The notes beneath the pieces are model-generated. The model was given only the letters and a program-made list of their open reading frames with translations, had not been told where the DNA came from and made no database searches. From Chitinophaga pinensis (GTDB lineage Bacteria > Bacteroidota > Bacteroidia > Chitinophagales > Chitinophagaceae): 64,000 nt of DNA. Each line of letters starts with the position of its first letter. Position 1 is the first letter of the stretch. The position numbers and the translations under genes were made by a program. The stretch spans positions 86,248 through 150,247 of the forward strand of contig NZ_VOHS01000018.1 in NCBI RefSeq assembly GCF_007896845.1, given 5' to 3'. Below are positions 21,263 through 30,197 of this stretch, in pieces.

Positions 21263-21643
21263 ATGGGTTCCTCTTCAAAGAAAGTGCTGATCATCGATGA
21301 TGATACCAGAAATATCTATGCGTTGCGCATGGTGTTGAAAGCCAAAGGATATGACTGTATTACAGCGATGGATGCACAGACGGGGTTACAATTATTGGCA
21401 GATCAGCCGGACATCGGTATTGTACTGATGGACATGATGATGCCCGAAATGGATGGTTATGAAGCACTTGGTAAGATACGGGGGGATGCCCGTACAGCCG
21501 TTATACCTGTAATTGCCGTTACCGCACAGGCAATGGTGGGGGATCGGGAAAAATGCCTCGCAGCCGGTGCGTCCGAATATGTTTCCAAGCCCATCGATCA
21601 GGATATACTACTCGACATCCTGAAAAATAAATTCAATATGTAA
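21263..21643 (+). CDS. Single-domain response regulator
   Basis: 126 residues, one receiver domain only. Acid pocket IDDD (11-14), phospho-acceptor Asp57 in LMDMMMPEMDGYE, switch Thr in IAVTAQ and Lys in VSKPID are all present. It is strikingly like REC3 of the kinase just upstream (shared MDMMMPEMDGYE, GDREKC.AGAS.Y.SKP), so a duplication of that domain is likely. With no output domain it probably shuttles phosphate or binds a target protein. Co-transcribed with the kinase (28-bp gap). Confidence 0.9.
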   Translation: MGSSSKKVLIIDDDTRNIYALRMVLKAKGYDCITAMDAQTGLQLLADQPDIGIVLMDMMMPEMDGYEALGKIRGDARTAVIPVIAVTAQAMVGDREKCLAAGASEYVSKPIDQDILLDILKNKFNM

Positions 21644-21743
21644 TAAAGCCCAAATATTAACTATCTTTCACCTGTGAAACAATGCATAATATATGCGTGT
21701 TAACATGTAATTAACTCTTTTAAGCTGCTGGAAAACGGATATT

Positions 21744-21765
21744 TACGTTAACAACTGTTAACGTA
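21744..21765. promoter_or_regulatory. Perfect 9-bp dyad upstream of the sigma factor gene
   Basis: TACGTTAAC-AACT-GTTAACGTA is a perfect inverted repeat with a 4-base centre, ending 18 bp before the ATG at 21784. It has no T run, so it is more likely an operator or an RNA hairpin in the leader than a terminator. It is the only strong symmetry in the 21644-21783 gap. Confidence 0.5.
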
Positions 21766-21783
21766 CCCCCCAAAACAACTCTT

Positions 21784-22296
21784 ATGCAGCAAATGGATGA
21801 TTCGGCAATGCTTAGTGCGCTTAAAGAGGGCGAAATAAAAGCTTATCAGTATTTCTTCATGAAGTATTATAAGCCGCTCTGTTTGAAAGCACGCATGATG
21901 CTGAACAATATGGAGGATGCGGAAGGGCTGGTAAGAAGTGTTTTTGTGAAGGTATGGGAAGAGAAATTATATTTGGAAATAGAACACTCGGTTGGAGGTT
22001 ATTTTTATAGATTGGTACATAATAATTGTGTACTTCAATTAAAAAAAGGTTCCAATAACCGTTTAACAAACGATCCGGGGTTCTTACTGATGCAGCCAAT
22101 CCTTATACCTTTACAGGGGTTTCTGATGCTGCGAAGGAGACAGGTGTCGGTGGATTGTAGTGAAGGAATCAGTTTGTCTTTATTATCAGACGATAGATTT
22201 CGACCGGATTTTTCTATTATATTACATCGTATTCAGGTTTTAATAAGCAAAAGTACAGCAGCCCTAAAATCCCTGATACTCCGGATAAGACTATGA
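21784..22296 (+). CDS. ECF-type RNA polymerase sigma factor, region 2 only
   Basis: Residues 1-95 match ECF sigma region 2: ALKEGEIKAYQYFFMKYYKPL (core binding) and AEGLVRSVFVKVWEEK with YFYRLVHNNCVLQLKK (-10 recognition side). After residue 97 the expected region 4 helix-turn-helix is absent; the text (DPGFLLMQPILIPLQ...) has no sigma character in this or the other two frames. The gene precedes a FecR anti-sigma gene and a SusC with an STN domain, the normal FecI/FecR/TonB-receptor order, so it began as a FecI-like factor. Either its 3' half is replaced or damaged, or the assembly is wrong here. As written it may not recognise a -35 element. Confidence 0.7.
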   Translation: MQQMDDSAMLSALKEGEIKAYQYFFMKYYKPLCLKARMMLNNMEDAEGLVRSVFVKVWEEKLYLEIEHSVGGYFYRLVHNNCVLQLKKGSNNRLTNDPGFLLMQPILIPLQGFLMLRRRQVSVDCSEGISLSLLSDDRFRPDFSIILHRIQVLISKSTAALKSLILRIRL

Positions 22297-22351
22297 GTGC
22301 CAACGAAAAACCTATTGCCCAGATGAGTAAGAACTTTGTTTTTCCCACATG
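22075..22351 (+). other. Out-of-frame tail behind the sigma region 2 segment
   Basis: In other frames this stretch reads VLTDAANPYTFTGVSDAAKETG (22079 on) and later FNKQKYSSPKIPDTPDKTM to a TGA at 22349-22351 whose last bases overlap the FecR ATG (ATGA). The total span 21784-22351 would encode about 189 residues, the usual ECF sigma length, yet I do not recognise region 4 in any frame. Its origin is unclear. Confidence 0.3.
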
Positions 22352-23581
22352 AGTTATAACGAAGAACATATCTTCCAGCTGATACTGGAAAAATTAAGCG
22401 GCGACATCAGCGATGAAGACAACCGTTACCTGGAGCAGATATCCCGGGTAGATCCCAACGTAAAACGTTGTCTTGAAGAACTGGAAGGCGCCCGTGACGT
22501 AGCAGGGCCCGAATTTATGAATGATCTTCATAATGAGCGGGCCTGGAGCAGCGTACTCTCCTTATTGCATGCCGACCAGGAGAAAAAAGACCCCGAAAAG
22601 AAAAATACCATTATTATACCTGCCGCCGTGGATGAAACCGTGATTCCCTTACAGGAAACAGGTAAAATCCGTTCCCGCAACAGATGGTGGCTGGCAGCAG
22701 CCATTACTTTACTGATCGCTACCGGCGGATACTATCTGCTGGGTGGTCGTTCAGCAGCTGTGAAGGATGACAGGGGCACACAGATCGCCGCCACTCCTGC
22801 ATGGGGCGATGTACGTCTTTTACTGGAAGAGGGAGACACCGTACATCTTTCCGCTGCAACCGCAGCTGATATCAACACACAGAATGCGTTGTTACACCAG
22901 CGGGACGGTATGCTGTCTTTCCAGCCGGGAGATGGTGCGGGTGGCTGGAATACGCTTTTCGTTCCTACCGGTAAAGACTATAAGGTGCAATTGTCAGACG
23001 GTTCTGTCGTACACCTGAACGCATTTTCCCGCCTCCGTTTCCCTTTCTCCTTTGATGGTAATAACAGGGAAGTGTATCTGGAAGGAGAGGCTTACTTCGA
23101 TATCGCAAAAAAAGCAGATCAGCCATTTATCGTACATACTACCGGAACTTCTGTGAAAGTGCTGGGTACATCCTTTAACATCAACGCTTATAATGATTCC
23201 CTGATTGTTACCTCACTGGTATCAGGAAGCGTCGTGAGCGATGCAGAGGATAATGACAGCCTTTATCTGAAACCGGGTATGGCATCAATATACCGCAAAG
23301 GCTACCGCCAGCAACAGCAAAGCTTTGATGAAGCAATTACCCTGAGCTGGAGAAAAGGAGAATATGCCTATTATAATCAACCATTAGGTACGCTGGACGC
23401 CGTCATCTCCCACTGGTACGGCAAGCAGTTGTTATTTGACGACCCGGCACTGGCCAACAAAATGCTGACAGGGGTGATTGAACGTGATCAACCGCTCATG
23501 GAATTTTTGGAAAGCCTTGACAAAACATCCGGTATAACGTATAGAATTTCGGATGATAAAATATATCTTAGGACAAAATAA
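22349..23581 (+). CDS. FecR-family anti-sigma factor / transmembrane sensor
   Basis: 410 residues. The cytoplasmic N-terminal part (about 1-105) would hold the sigma factor. One membrane helix (NRWWLAAAITLLIATGGYYLL, about 111-131) is followed by the periplasmic FecR domain (VQLSDGSVVHLNAFSRLRFP, YLEGEAYFDIAKK, KVLGTSFNINAY) and a C-terminal DUF4974 module (LGTLDAVISHWYGKQL) that in this family contacts the STN domain of the receptor. The next gene encodes exactly such a receptor, so the set forms a trans-envelope signalling unit: substrate binding at the outer membrane releases the sigma factor. Confidence 0.92.
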   Translation: MSYNEEHIFQLILEKLSGDISDEDNRYLEQISRVDPNVKRCLEELEGARDVAGPEFMNDLHNERAWSSVLSLLHADQEKKDPEKKNTIIIPAAVDETVIPLQETGKIRSRNRWWLAAAITLLIATGGYYLLGGRSAAVKDDRGTQIAATPAWGDVRLLLEEGDTVHLSAATAADINTQNALLHQRDGMLSFQPGDGAGGWNTLFVPTGKDYKVQLSDGSVVHLNAFSRLRFPFSFDGNNREVYLEGEAYFDIAKKADQPFIVHTTGTSVKVLGTSFNINAYNDSLIVTSLVSGSVVSDAEDNDSLYLKPGMASIYRKGYRQQQQSFDEAITLSWRKGEYAYYNQPLGTLDAVISHWYGKQLLFDDPALANKMLTGVIERDQPLMEFLESLDKTSGITYRISDDKIYLRTK

Positions 23582-23633
23582 GCCACATCTGAATCGAAAG
23601 CCAACTATGATATCCGTACCATAAATTGAAAAA

Positions 23634-26600
23634 ATGGTAAAGCATGTTTGTAAGGCGATCAGAATCCTATTGATACTGTGCTGTCTGTTGTTTCCAGCTA
23701 CCCGAATGATAGCACAGGGCACAACGGATGGGGCAAGGGTCACTATTACCGGTAAGCATATTCCACTCACCAACGTTTTTAAAAGTATTGCCCGGCAAAC
23801 CGGGTATTATTTCGTTTTTGATAATGCCATTATCGATGGCAGTGAAAAGATCTCACTCAATTATAAAAATGCCGCCTGGGAAGAAGTGCTCACTTATGTG
23901 CTGCAGAACAGGAATATCAGCTGGCTAAAACAAGGGAAACGTATTTATCTGCAGGTAGCAGAAACAAACAGAAAAAACGAACTCAATAATACAGTAGAAA
24001 CTATGGTCACCATCCGTGGCCATATTACAGATATCAGCAACCAGCCGGTTCCCGGTGCTACCATTCTTGTAAAAGGTACTTCCCGTGGTGTAACCACCGG
24101 CGCAAACGGAGAGTTTGTATTAGCCGGCATATCGCCGGGAGCCATGTTACGTATTTCTTCACTGGGTTACCGTCCCATAGACACCCTCCTCAGCAACGAA
24201 CCCCTGCACGAAATAAAGCTGGGAGACGCGGTCAATACATTAGATGCAACAGTTGTAATCGGATATGGTTCCAGCAGCCGCAGGAGGTTGACAGGTGCTG
24301 TCAGCAGAATGACGGCCGAACAACTGGCCAGTCAACCCATAGCGAATGTATTGTCAGCCCTGCAGGGACAAATACCCGGCGTACAGGTGGCCAGCACCAA
24401 CGGATTGCCCGGTGCACAGGTAAAACTGTTTATACGTGGCCGGAACTCCATTGCCGCAGGGAATGATCCGCTCTTCATCATCGATGGTGTACCATTCGAT
24501 ATCACACCACTTAATAATACAGAAGACCTGTTCGGCGCTGCCGGACGTATCAGTCCTTTTACCAGTATCAATCCCGCCGACATCGCCAGTATTGATGTAC
24601 TCAAGGATGCAGATGCTACCGCTATTTATGGTTCCAGAGGTGCTAATGGTGTCGTATTGATTACGACAAAAAAAGGGAAAGCCGGACCACTGACAACAGA
24701 TCTTAATGTACGTACCGGTATTGGTGTGACCGCCGGACATATGGATATGCTGCAAATCGGTGATTATCTCAGGATCAGAAGAGAGGCGTTTGCCAATGAT
24801 GGGGTACAGCCGACTGCCGCTAATGCTCCTGATCTGAAGATCTGGGATACGACACAACATACAAACTGGTTTAAGCAACTAATGGGTGGTACAGCACCTG
24901 TTACAAATGCGCAGCTCAGCCTTTCAGGTGGCAGTAATTATAATACTTTCCTGCTCAGCGGGAATTATTACAGAGAAGGGACCGTATTGCCCGCAGATCT
25001 GGGATATAACCGTGGCGGTTTTCACCTGAGTTATCAGCATCATCATCCGGAACACCGGCTCGAAACAGGGTTTACCGCAAGCTTTATGGCGGACAATAAC
25101 AAGAGTATCGCCAATGATATTTTTGCATTTTATAATCTCCCGCCTAATTATCCTTTGTTTGACAGCAGTGGTCATCTTTATTGGGGTTCCTCCTTTGATA
25201 ATCCGCTGGCCTATCTGCAACAACAATCCAATAGCAAGACTAATAATCTGTTGAGTAATCTGGTACTGCGATACAGACTGTTACCCGGACTGATGCTGAA
25301 GACCAGTCTGGGTTTGGCAGACATCCGGATGAAGCAGTTCTTCTCGTTCCCACAGTCAGCCCAGCATCCCAATAATGCGCCTACCAGCTTTATCCGTTCT
25401 GCTGATAACAAAAGGCAGTCTTTTATTGTGGAACCGCAGGCTGACTATAACATGCGTATTGCCAAAGGGAATCTGCATGCATTGATAGGCGGTACCTGGC
25501 AACAAACAACGCGTAATGGCACACTGTCCATCGGTCAGGGATATCCGGACGAAGCCGCGATGCATTCATTGGAAGGCGCAGATACAATCATACACCGGCC
25601 GGATACTTATGCCTTGTATCGGTATATCTCCTTCTTTAGTCGCTTTACCTATGACTGGAAGCGGAAGTATCTGTTGAATGTGAGTTACAGACGTGACGGG
25701 TCTTCGCGTTTCGGACCGGGGAGACAATTTGGCGATTTTGGTGCCGTCGGATTAGGATGGGTATTTACAGAAGAGCCATTTGTGAAACGGTTGTCATGGC
25801 TGAGTTTTGGTAAACTAAGAGCCAGTGGCGGATTTACAGGAAATGACCAGATCACGGATTATCAATACATGCGTAACTATGGCAGCAATGGCAACTATAT
25901 CGGTGATAATACACTGGCGCCGCTGCGTATTGCGGATGATAAATATAGCTGGGAAGCCAACAAGAAGATGGAAGCGGCCATAGAGCTGGGCTTTTTGAAT
26001 GATAAACTCTTCTTTTCGGCGGCAAAGTATTGTAACCGTAGTAGTAATCAACTGGTAGGTTATCAGTTGCCCGGTGTAACCGGCTTTACCAGTTATCAGG
26101 CCAATCTGCCGGCAGTCGTGGAGAATACCGGCTGGGAATTGGAACTACGCACGAATAATTTCAACGGGAAGGATTTCAGCTGGACAACAGCCGCGAACAT
26201 ATCCTTCTTCAGTAATACTTTAAAACGCTTTCAGAGTCTGGCTGTGTCCTCTTACGCCAATGCTTTTGTAATAGGGCAGTCGCTTAATATCAAGAGAGGG
26301 TATCATTTTATGGGCATAGACCCGCAGACAGGCAACCCGAGATTTGAAGACGTAAATCATGACGGGAAACTATCCACCCTTAATGATTTTGTGACGATCG
26401 CTAATCTGGATCCGCACTATTATGGTGGTGTGCAGAATGACCTGCGGTATAAAAACTTCAGTCTGGGTTTTTTCTGGCAGTTTGTTAAACAGGAAGGTGC
26501 ATTACCTGCGATACGTCCCGGGGAATTTGCCAATCAGTTGACAGAGAGTCTGGACAGATGGCGTCAGCCCGGAGATCATACCAATATTCCGCGTGCAACA

Positions 26601-26876
26601 GCAACCGTGGGGAGTGAAGCATATGATCTGAGCAGTAAGCTGGCTACTTCCAATACCATTTATCAGGATGCCTCCTATCTGCGATTAAAGAACGTGGCTA
26701 TTTCTTATAACATGCCGGAGCCGGTATTAAAAAGACTACGATTACAGTTATGCAGAGTATATCTACAAGGTCAGAATCTGCTGACCATCACAGGATATAA
26801 AGGAGCAGATCCGGAGACACAGATATTTATGCCTGTGTTGAGAGTGATCACCAGTGGTGTGCAGTTAACATTATAA
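23634..26876 (+). CDS. SusC-type TonB-dependent receptor with STN signalling domain
   Basis: 1,080 residues; outer-membrane importer that works with the SusD lipoprotein encoded next. Signal peptide (LLILCCLLFPATRMIAQ), STN domain (about 37-105; LTNVFKSIARQTGYYFVF), carboxypeptidase-regulatory-like domain (about 127-205; GATILVKGTSRGVTTGANGEF), plug (VVIGYGSSSRRRLTGAVS, DVLKDADATAIYGSRGANGVV) and barrel to the C-terminus. The STN domain ties it to the FecR protein upstream (53-bp gap). No glycoside hydrolase is nearby on this strand, so the imported nutrient cannot be named. The gene is intact. Confidence 0.93.
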   Translation: MVKHVCKAIRILLILCCLLFPATRMIAQGTTDGARVTITGKHIPLTNVFKSIARQTGYYFVFDNAIIDGSEKISLNYKNAAWEEVLTYVLQNRNISWLKQGKRIYLQVAETNRKNELNNTVETMVTIRGHITDISNQPVPGATILVKGTSRGVTTGANGEFVLAGISPGAMLRISSLGYRPIDTLLSNEPLHEIKLGDAVNTLDATVVIGYGSSSRRRLTGAVSRMTAEQLASQPIANVLSALQGQIPGVQVASTNGLPGAQVKLFIRGRNSIAAGNDPLFIIDGVPFDITPLNNTEDLFGAAGRISPFTSINPADIASIDVLKDADATAIYGSRGANGVVLITTKKGKAGPLTTDLNVRTGIGVTAGHMDMLQIGDYLRIRREAFANDGVQPTAANAPDLKIWDTTQHTNWFKQLMGGTAPVTNAQLSLSGGSNYNTFLLSGNYYREGTVLPADLGYNRGGFHLSYQHHHPEHRLETGFTASFMADNNKSIANDIFAFYNLPPNYPLFDSSGHLYWGSSFDNPLAYLQQQSNSKTNNLLSNLVLRYRLLPGLMLKTSLGLADIRMKQFFSFPQSAQHPNNAPTSFIRSADNKRQSFIVEPQADYNMRIAKGNLHALIGGTWQQTTRNGTLSIGQGYPDEAAMHSLEGADTIIHRPDTYALYRYISFFSRFTYDWKRKYLLNVSYRRDGSSRFGPGRQFGDFGAVGLGWVFTEEPFVKRLSWLSFGKLRASGGFTGNDQITDYQYMRNYGSNGNYIGDNTLAPLRIADDKYSWEANKKMEAAIELGFLNDKLFFSAAKYCNRSSNQLVGYQLPGVTGFTSYQANLPAVVENTGWELELRTNNFNGKDFSWTTAANISFFSNTLKRFQSLAVSSYANAFVIGQSLNIKRGYHFMGIDPQTGNPRFEDVNHDGKLSTLNDFVTIANLDPHYYGGVQNDLRYKNFSLGFFWQFVKQEGALPAIRPGEFANQLTESLDRWRQPGDHTNIPRATATVGSEAYDLSSKLATSNTIYQDASYLRLKNVAISYNMPEPVLKRLRLQLCRVYLQGQNLLTITGYKGADPETQIFMPVLRVITSGVQLTL

Positions 26877-26887
26877 GCTGAGAAGAG

Positions 26888-28246
26888 ATGTCGTACCGTG
26901 TATTGTATTTTATCATTTGCTGCTTTTTACTCACAGTTTCCTGTAAGAAACTGATAGAGGTAGATTCGCCTTCAGACGAAATTCCGGCTGAAGACGTATA
27001 TAACAATGACCGTCTGGCAGATGCGGCGGTAGCGGATCTTTATTTTCAGTTATCAGACTACTTTCCCAGCAATATCCTGCCACTGATCAATGGGATGACA
27101 GCAGATGAACTGACCACCCTGAATACCAGTCAGCTGAAATATCCCACTAATGCGATTCCCTCATCAGATATACAACTATTGTCCTGCTGGAGAAGGATGT
27201 ATCAGGTGATATATGGTGCGAATGCCTTGTTGGAAGGCATTGCAACCAATACGGGCCTGTCAGGTGGAAAGGCCCGGCAACTGAAGGGAGAAGCCTGTTT
27301 TTTACGCGCATTCTGTTACTACTATCTCGTGAATTGCTGGGGCGATATACCATTGATTACGACAACCGATGTGAAAGAAACGGCCCTCGCAGGCAGAGCA
27401 CCTGTCAATCAGGTGTATGAGCTGATTGTTACTGATCTGTCTGATGCGGCGATGTTACTGGCTCCCTACTATGTGACCAGTGAGAAAGTGAGGGCTAACC
27501 GCTGGGCGGTGATGGCATTGCTGGCAAGGGTTTATCTGCAGCAGGAGAGATGGGAGGATGCGCTGGCTATATCTTCAGAAGTGATTAATTCCGGTGAGTA
27601 TACACCTCTGATTGCATTAGACAGCGTTTTTCTGCGGAATAGCCGTCCGGCGATATTGCAGTTATGGCGTAATGAAGGATATACTTATGCCGGCCAGACT
27701 TTTCTACCAGCAACGGGGGTAGGCGCCTTTTCCTTCTATCCGTTTACAACGGATTTTATGCGCACTTTCGAAACGGATGATAAAAGAAGAACCAGCTGGA
27801 CGAGTCCTTTTTTTTATGGTGGTTCATTGTATTATAATTCCTGTAAGTATCGTAATCGTACTGCTGCTTTGCCCGGCAGGGAAGAATATGTGATGATGCT
27901 GCGCATAGAAGAGCAATATCTTATCCGTGCGGAAGCAGCGGCAAAACTGAACCTTATATCCAGTGCTGTTGCAGATCTTAATGTATTGAGAGCCAGAGCC
28001 GGATTACCACCGTTATATGCTGGTACGATGAGAGATTCCTGCCTGATGTATGTGGAGCGGGAGCGACGTATGGAACTGTTTACAGAATGGGGTGACCGTT
28101 GGATCACCTTAAAACGCACAGATGAGATTGATTCTCTGATGCGGGCGTTAAAACCTACGTGGAAGCCAACCGCTGCCCTGTATCCGATTCCGCAGGAAGA
28201 GCGGAACCGGAATCCTAACCTTTCGCAGAATGATGGCTACGAGTGA
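26888..28246 (+). CDS. SusD/RagB-family nutrient-binding outer membrane lipoprotein
   Basis: 452 residues. Lipoprotein signal with Cys19 (LLTVSCKKLIEVDSP, the usual SusD start), then TPR-like helices (ARVYLQQERWEDALAISSEVI) and the C-terminal RagB/SusD block (YLIRAEAAAKLNLISSAVADLN, MYVERERRMELFTEWGDRW). It starts 11 bp after the SusC stop and forms the lid of that importer. Its 3' end overlaps the convergent propeller gene by 10 bp. Confidence 0.92.
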   Translation: MSYRVLYFIICCFLLTVSCKKLIEVDSPSDEIPAEDVYNNDRLADAAVADLYFQLSDYFPSNILPLINGMTADELTTLNTSQLKYPTNAIPSSDIQLLSCWRRMYQVIYGANALLEGIATNTGLSGGKARQLKGEACFLRAFCYYYLVNCWGDIPLITTTDVKETALAGRAPVNQVYELIVTDLSDAAMLLAPYYVTSEKVRANRWAVMALLARVYLQQERWEDALAISSEVINSGEYTPLIALDSVFLRNSRPAILQLWRNEGYTYAGQTFLPATGVGAFSFYPFTTDFMRTFETDDKRRTSWTSPFFYGGSLYYNSCKYRNRTAALPGREEYVMMLRIEEQYLIRAEAAAKLNLISSAVADLNVLRARAGLPPLYAGTMRDSCLMYVERERRMELFTEWGDRWITLKRTDEIDSLMRALKPTWKPTAALYPIPQEERNRNPNLSQNDGYE

Positions 28247-29301
28247 GCCAGTTGTATTGCATAAATTTTATCAGCACAGTGTACGACGAGTTTATTCCCC
28301 TGTACAAACAACTGATTGACCTTCGTACGCGCGGGAATGTCGAGATAGAAGCTGCCGAGGTATTTACCTGAGCTGATGGCGTACAGATCTATCACACAGT
28401 GTTCCGCAAACATTTCGTTTGTCTCGTTATCTGCTTTTAATTTCCCCTGTACATATAATATACCTTTATCCGCACAGCTGAACCCATTGATCATCTGATC
28501 AGGTCCGGCATTCGTGTATACCTGTTTGTCTTTGTCCTGAATACCAGCTGCGGCAAACCGTGACACTGCAAACGTATCAATCGTATGATAGCTGCTGAGG
28601 CGTTGAAGCGTGCTGTCAAAAGTGAAGAACCGGTTGCTGTAAAAGTGGATGTACGTAAATAAACCAGTGCTTCTGTCGTACGTCAGTGTGCCATCTGTGC
28701 TCATACCACCGTCTCTGTGCAGTTCAGAGAGACCGTTTTCCATCAGCAGACTATCACTTTCAAAATCTGTGCGTACGAACAACTGATCTTTTTCCTGTAT
28801 GTGCAGTTTACGCAATACAAAATGTTTTTCATCGCGCAGCAGATATCCCTGTGAGAAGCCACCCGCGGGTAGTGTGGTAAACAGCTGGGTGCTGCTGTCC
28901 TTACGTCCGGTCCTGCAGATAGCGGGAATGTTATAACCAAATACGAAGCAGTTGTTATTGCTCACTTGTGTAAAGAAATATTCACTGACAGCATCACGGA
29001 AAGAAGGGCGGAGAGGAATATAGAAAGTGTCCGTCACAGCGCCGGGTTTGAGTGATGTTGTGATGATCATAGCCGGCTGGCGTAATACAGAAAAATAAAA
29101 CAGACTGTCGTCAGCGCCGGCGATATCAAGAATGTTATCAGCAGGTATAGTGGTGATCGTTGTTAAAGGAGAAGATTGCAGATAGTGGCGGTTGAACCCA
29201 TTGGGTTGTTTGTTGGGCGATGGCGCCGTCCATACTAATATGACAATAATCAAAAATGCCGCTATAAGAAGCGACAGCAAAGTGTAAATACTCTTTCTCA
29301 T
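28237..29301 (-). CDS. Membrane-anchored beta-propeller protein (6-bladed type)
   Basis: 354 residues with one N-terminal membrane anchor (LLSLLIAAFLIIVILVW, about 9-26) and an extracytoplasmic domain of repeated beta blades (NILDIAGADDSLFYFSVL, TQLFTTLPAGGFSQGYLLRD, RSTGLFTYIHFYSNRFFTF). It resembles the BF3164/6-bladed-propeller families of Bacteroidota; a precise family cannot be fixed by eye. It is the last gene of a three-gene minus-strand cluster with a small Cys peptide (58 bp upstream) and a MauE-like membrane protein. Function unknown; a scaffold or receptor for the peptide is a guess. Confidence 0.65.
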   Translation of the reverse strand: MRKSIYTLLSLLIAAFLIIVILVWTAPSPNKQPNGFNRHYLQSSPLTTITTIPADNILDIAGADDSLFYFSVLRQPAMIITTSLKPGAVTDTFYIPLRPSFRDAVSEYFFTQVSNNNCFVFGYNIPAICRTGRKDSSTQLFTTLPAGGFSQGYLLRDEKHFVLRKLHIQEKDQLFVRTDFESDSLLMENGLSELHRDGGMSTDGTLTYDRSTGLFTYIHFYSNRFFTFDSTLQRLSSYHTIDTFAVSRFAAAGIQDKDKQVYTNAGPDQMINGFSCADKGILYVQGKLKADNETNEMFAEHCVIDLYAISSGKYLGSFYLDIPARTKVNQLFVQGNKLVVHCADKIYAIQLAHS

Positions 29302-29359
29302 AATGGTTTAGTAGCAGAGCAGGAAGGCTGTATAAGCACTTCCTGCCATAACATGTGAA

Positions 29360-29578
29360 TCAGCTCTTTCTGATGATGGTAGTTGGCCCTGTAAGGCTTA
29401 CCGCACATTGGATAGCGTTAGCGCCCCCGCAATAAAGTACTTTTACTTCCTGAGAAGTACCGGTTACCACAGTATCATCGTTCAGTAACCATTGTGTATC
29501 TTCTTTTAATTTGCCTGCAAATGCAGTTCCTGCTGCGCACAGGGCAGCGAAAAACGCTAATGAAAGTGTCTTTTTCAT
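29360..29578 (-). CDS. Small secreted two-cysteine peptide (DUF6520-like)
   Basis: 72 residues. Signal peptide MKKTLSLAFFAALCAAG ending AFA-G, leaving a mature peptide of about 51 residues with two Cys spaced seven apart (YCGGANAIQCAVSL) near the C-terminus. This size and layout recall the DUF6520 group of small Bacteroidota exported peptides, which often sit next to MauE-type membrane proteins. The role is unknown. The Cys pair could form a disulfide handled by the MauE-like protein encoded 92 bp upstream. Confidence 0.65.
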   Translation of the reverse strand: MKKTLSLAFFAALCAAGTAFAGKLKEDTQWLLNDDTVVTGTSQEVKVLYCGGANAIQCAVSLTGPTTIIRKS

Positions 29579-29670
29579 GGTGTGTTTTATTAAAAAAAAT
29601 AAATGCCTACTCTGTTCTGAAGGTTTTCGGCTCCCCCTGTAATAAATGCCGTTTGTACCAGAAATCAGAA

Positions 29671-30099
29671 TCAGTTGGCTGAATGTGCACTTTGTTGTTT
29701 TATGTGCAGCAGTACCCCGATAGTTGATAGTATGACAAAGACGATATTAAAAACAATGTGCGCGTTCCATGACAGATGTTGTAAAACGCCCCCGCACGAA
29801 CAAGGAATAAAATAACTAAGCCTTAGCATAGCTATCAGATAAAATGTAAAAAGGCTTAATAAAAAAAAAGAAAGATAAAACCCCATTAAACGTGTGCGGG
29901 TATATAGTAGTAGTCCCGCGATAATTATTTCCCCCAATGGTAGTGCCCAAACAATAAAGGGCGCGTACAAAGTGATAAAAGGCGATTGTCCCAATTGCCG
30001 TCGGAATGTATGATAATCGAGCAATTTGCTTATACCGGTATAGATAAAAAGAAATACCAGTAAAGCAGATAGAATATCTGATAACAATTTTCTTGACAT
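29671..30099 (-). CDS. MauE/DoxX-like membrane protein
   Basis: 142 residues with four hydrophobic segments (about 7-27, 43-65, 72-92, 112-132). The motif CSCGGVLQHLSW at about 101-112 is characteristic of Bacteroidota MauE-like proteins, which are related to membrane partners of thiol-disulfide enzymes. MauE itself aids maturation of methylamine dehydrogenase, but no such enzyme is encoded here, so that function should not be transferred. It is the first gene of the cluster with the Cys peptide and the propeller protein. Confidence 0.75.
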   Translation of the reverse strand: MSRKLLSDILSALLVFLFIYTGISKLLDYHTFRRQLGQSPFITLYAPFIVWALPLGEIIIAGLLLYTRTRLMGFYLSFFLLSLFTFYLIAMLRLSYFIPCSCGGVLQHLSWNAHIVFNIVFVILSTIGVLLHIKQQSAHSAN

Positions 30100-30197
30100 A
30101 GGATATAACGCTTGTCTAATATAGGATATTTTTCTAAATCATATAAGTATTTTATCCCGGGCAGATAAAGTATTGAAGAAAATCAATGTGGGTTATT

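Noticed and set aside
22349..22351. ATGA overlap as proof that the out-of-frame tail belongs to the sigma gene
   Set aside because: The overlap fits, but the tail shows no sigma region 4 in any frame, so chance cannot be excluded.
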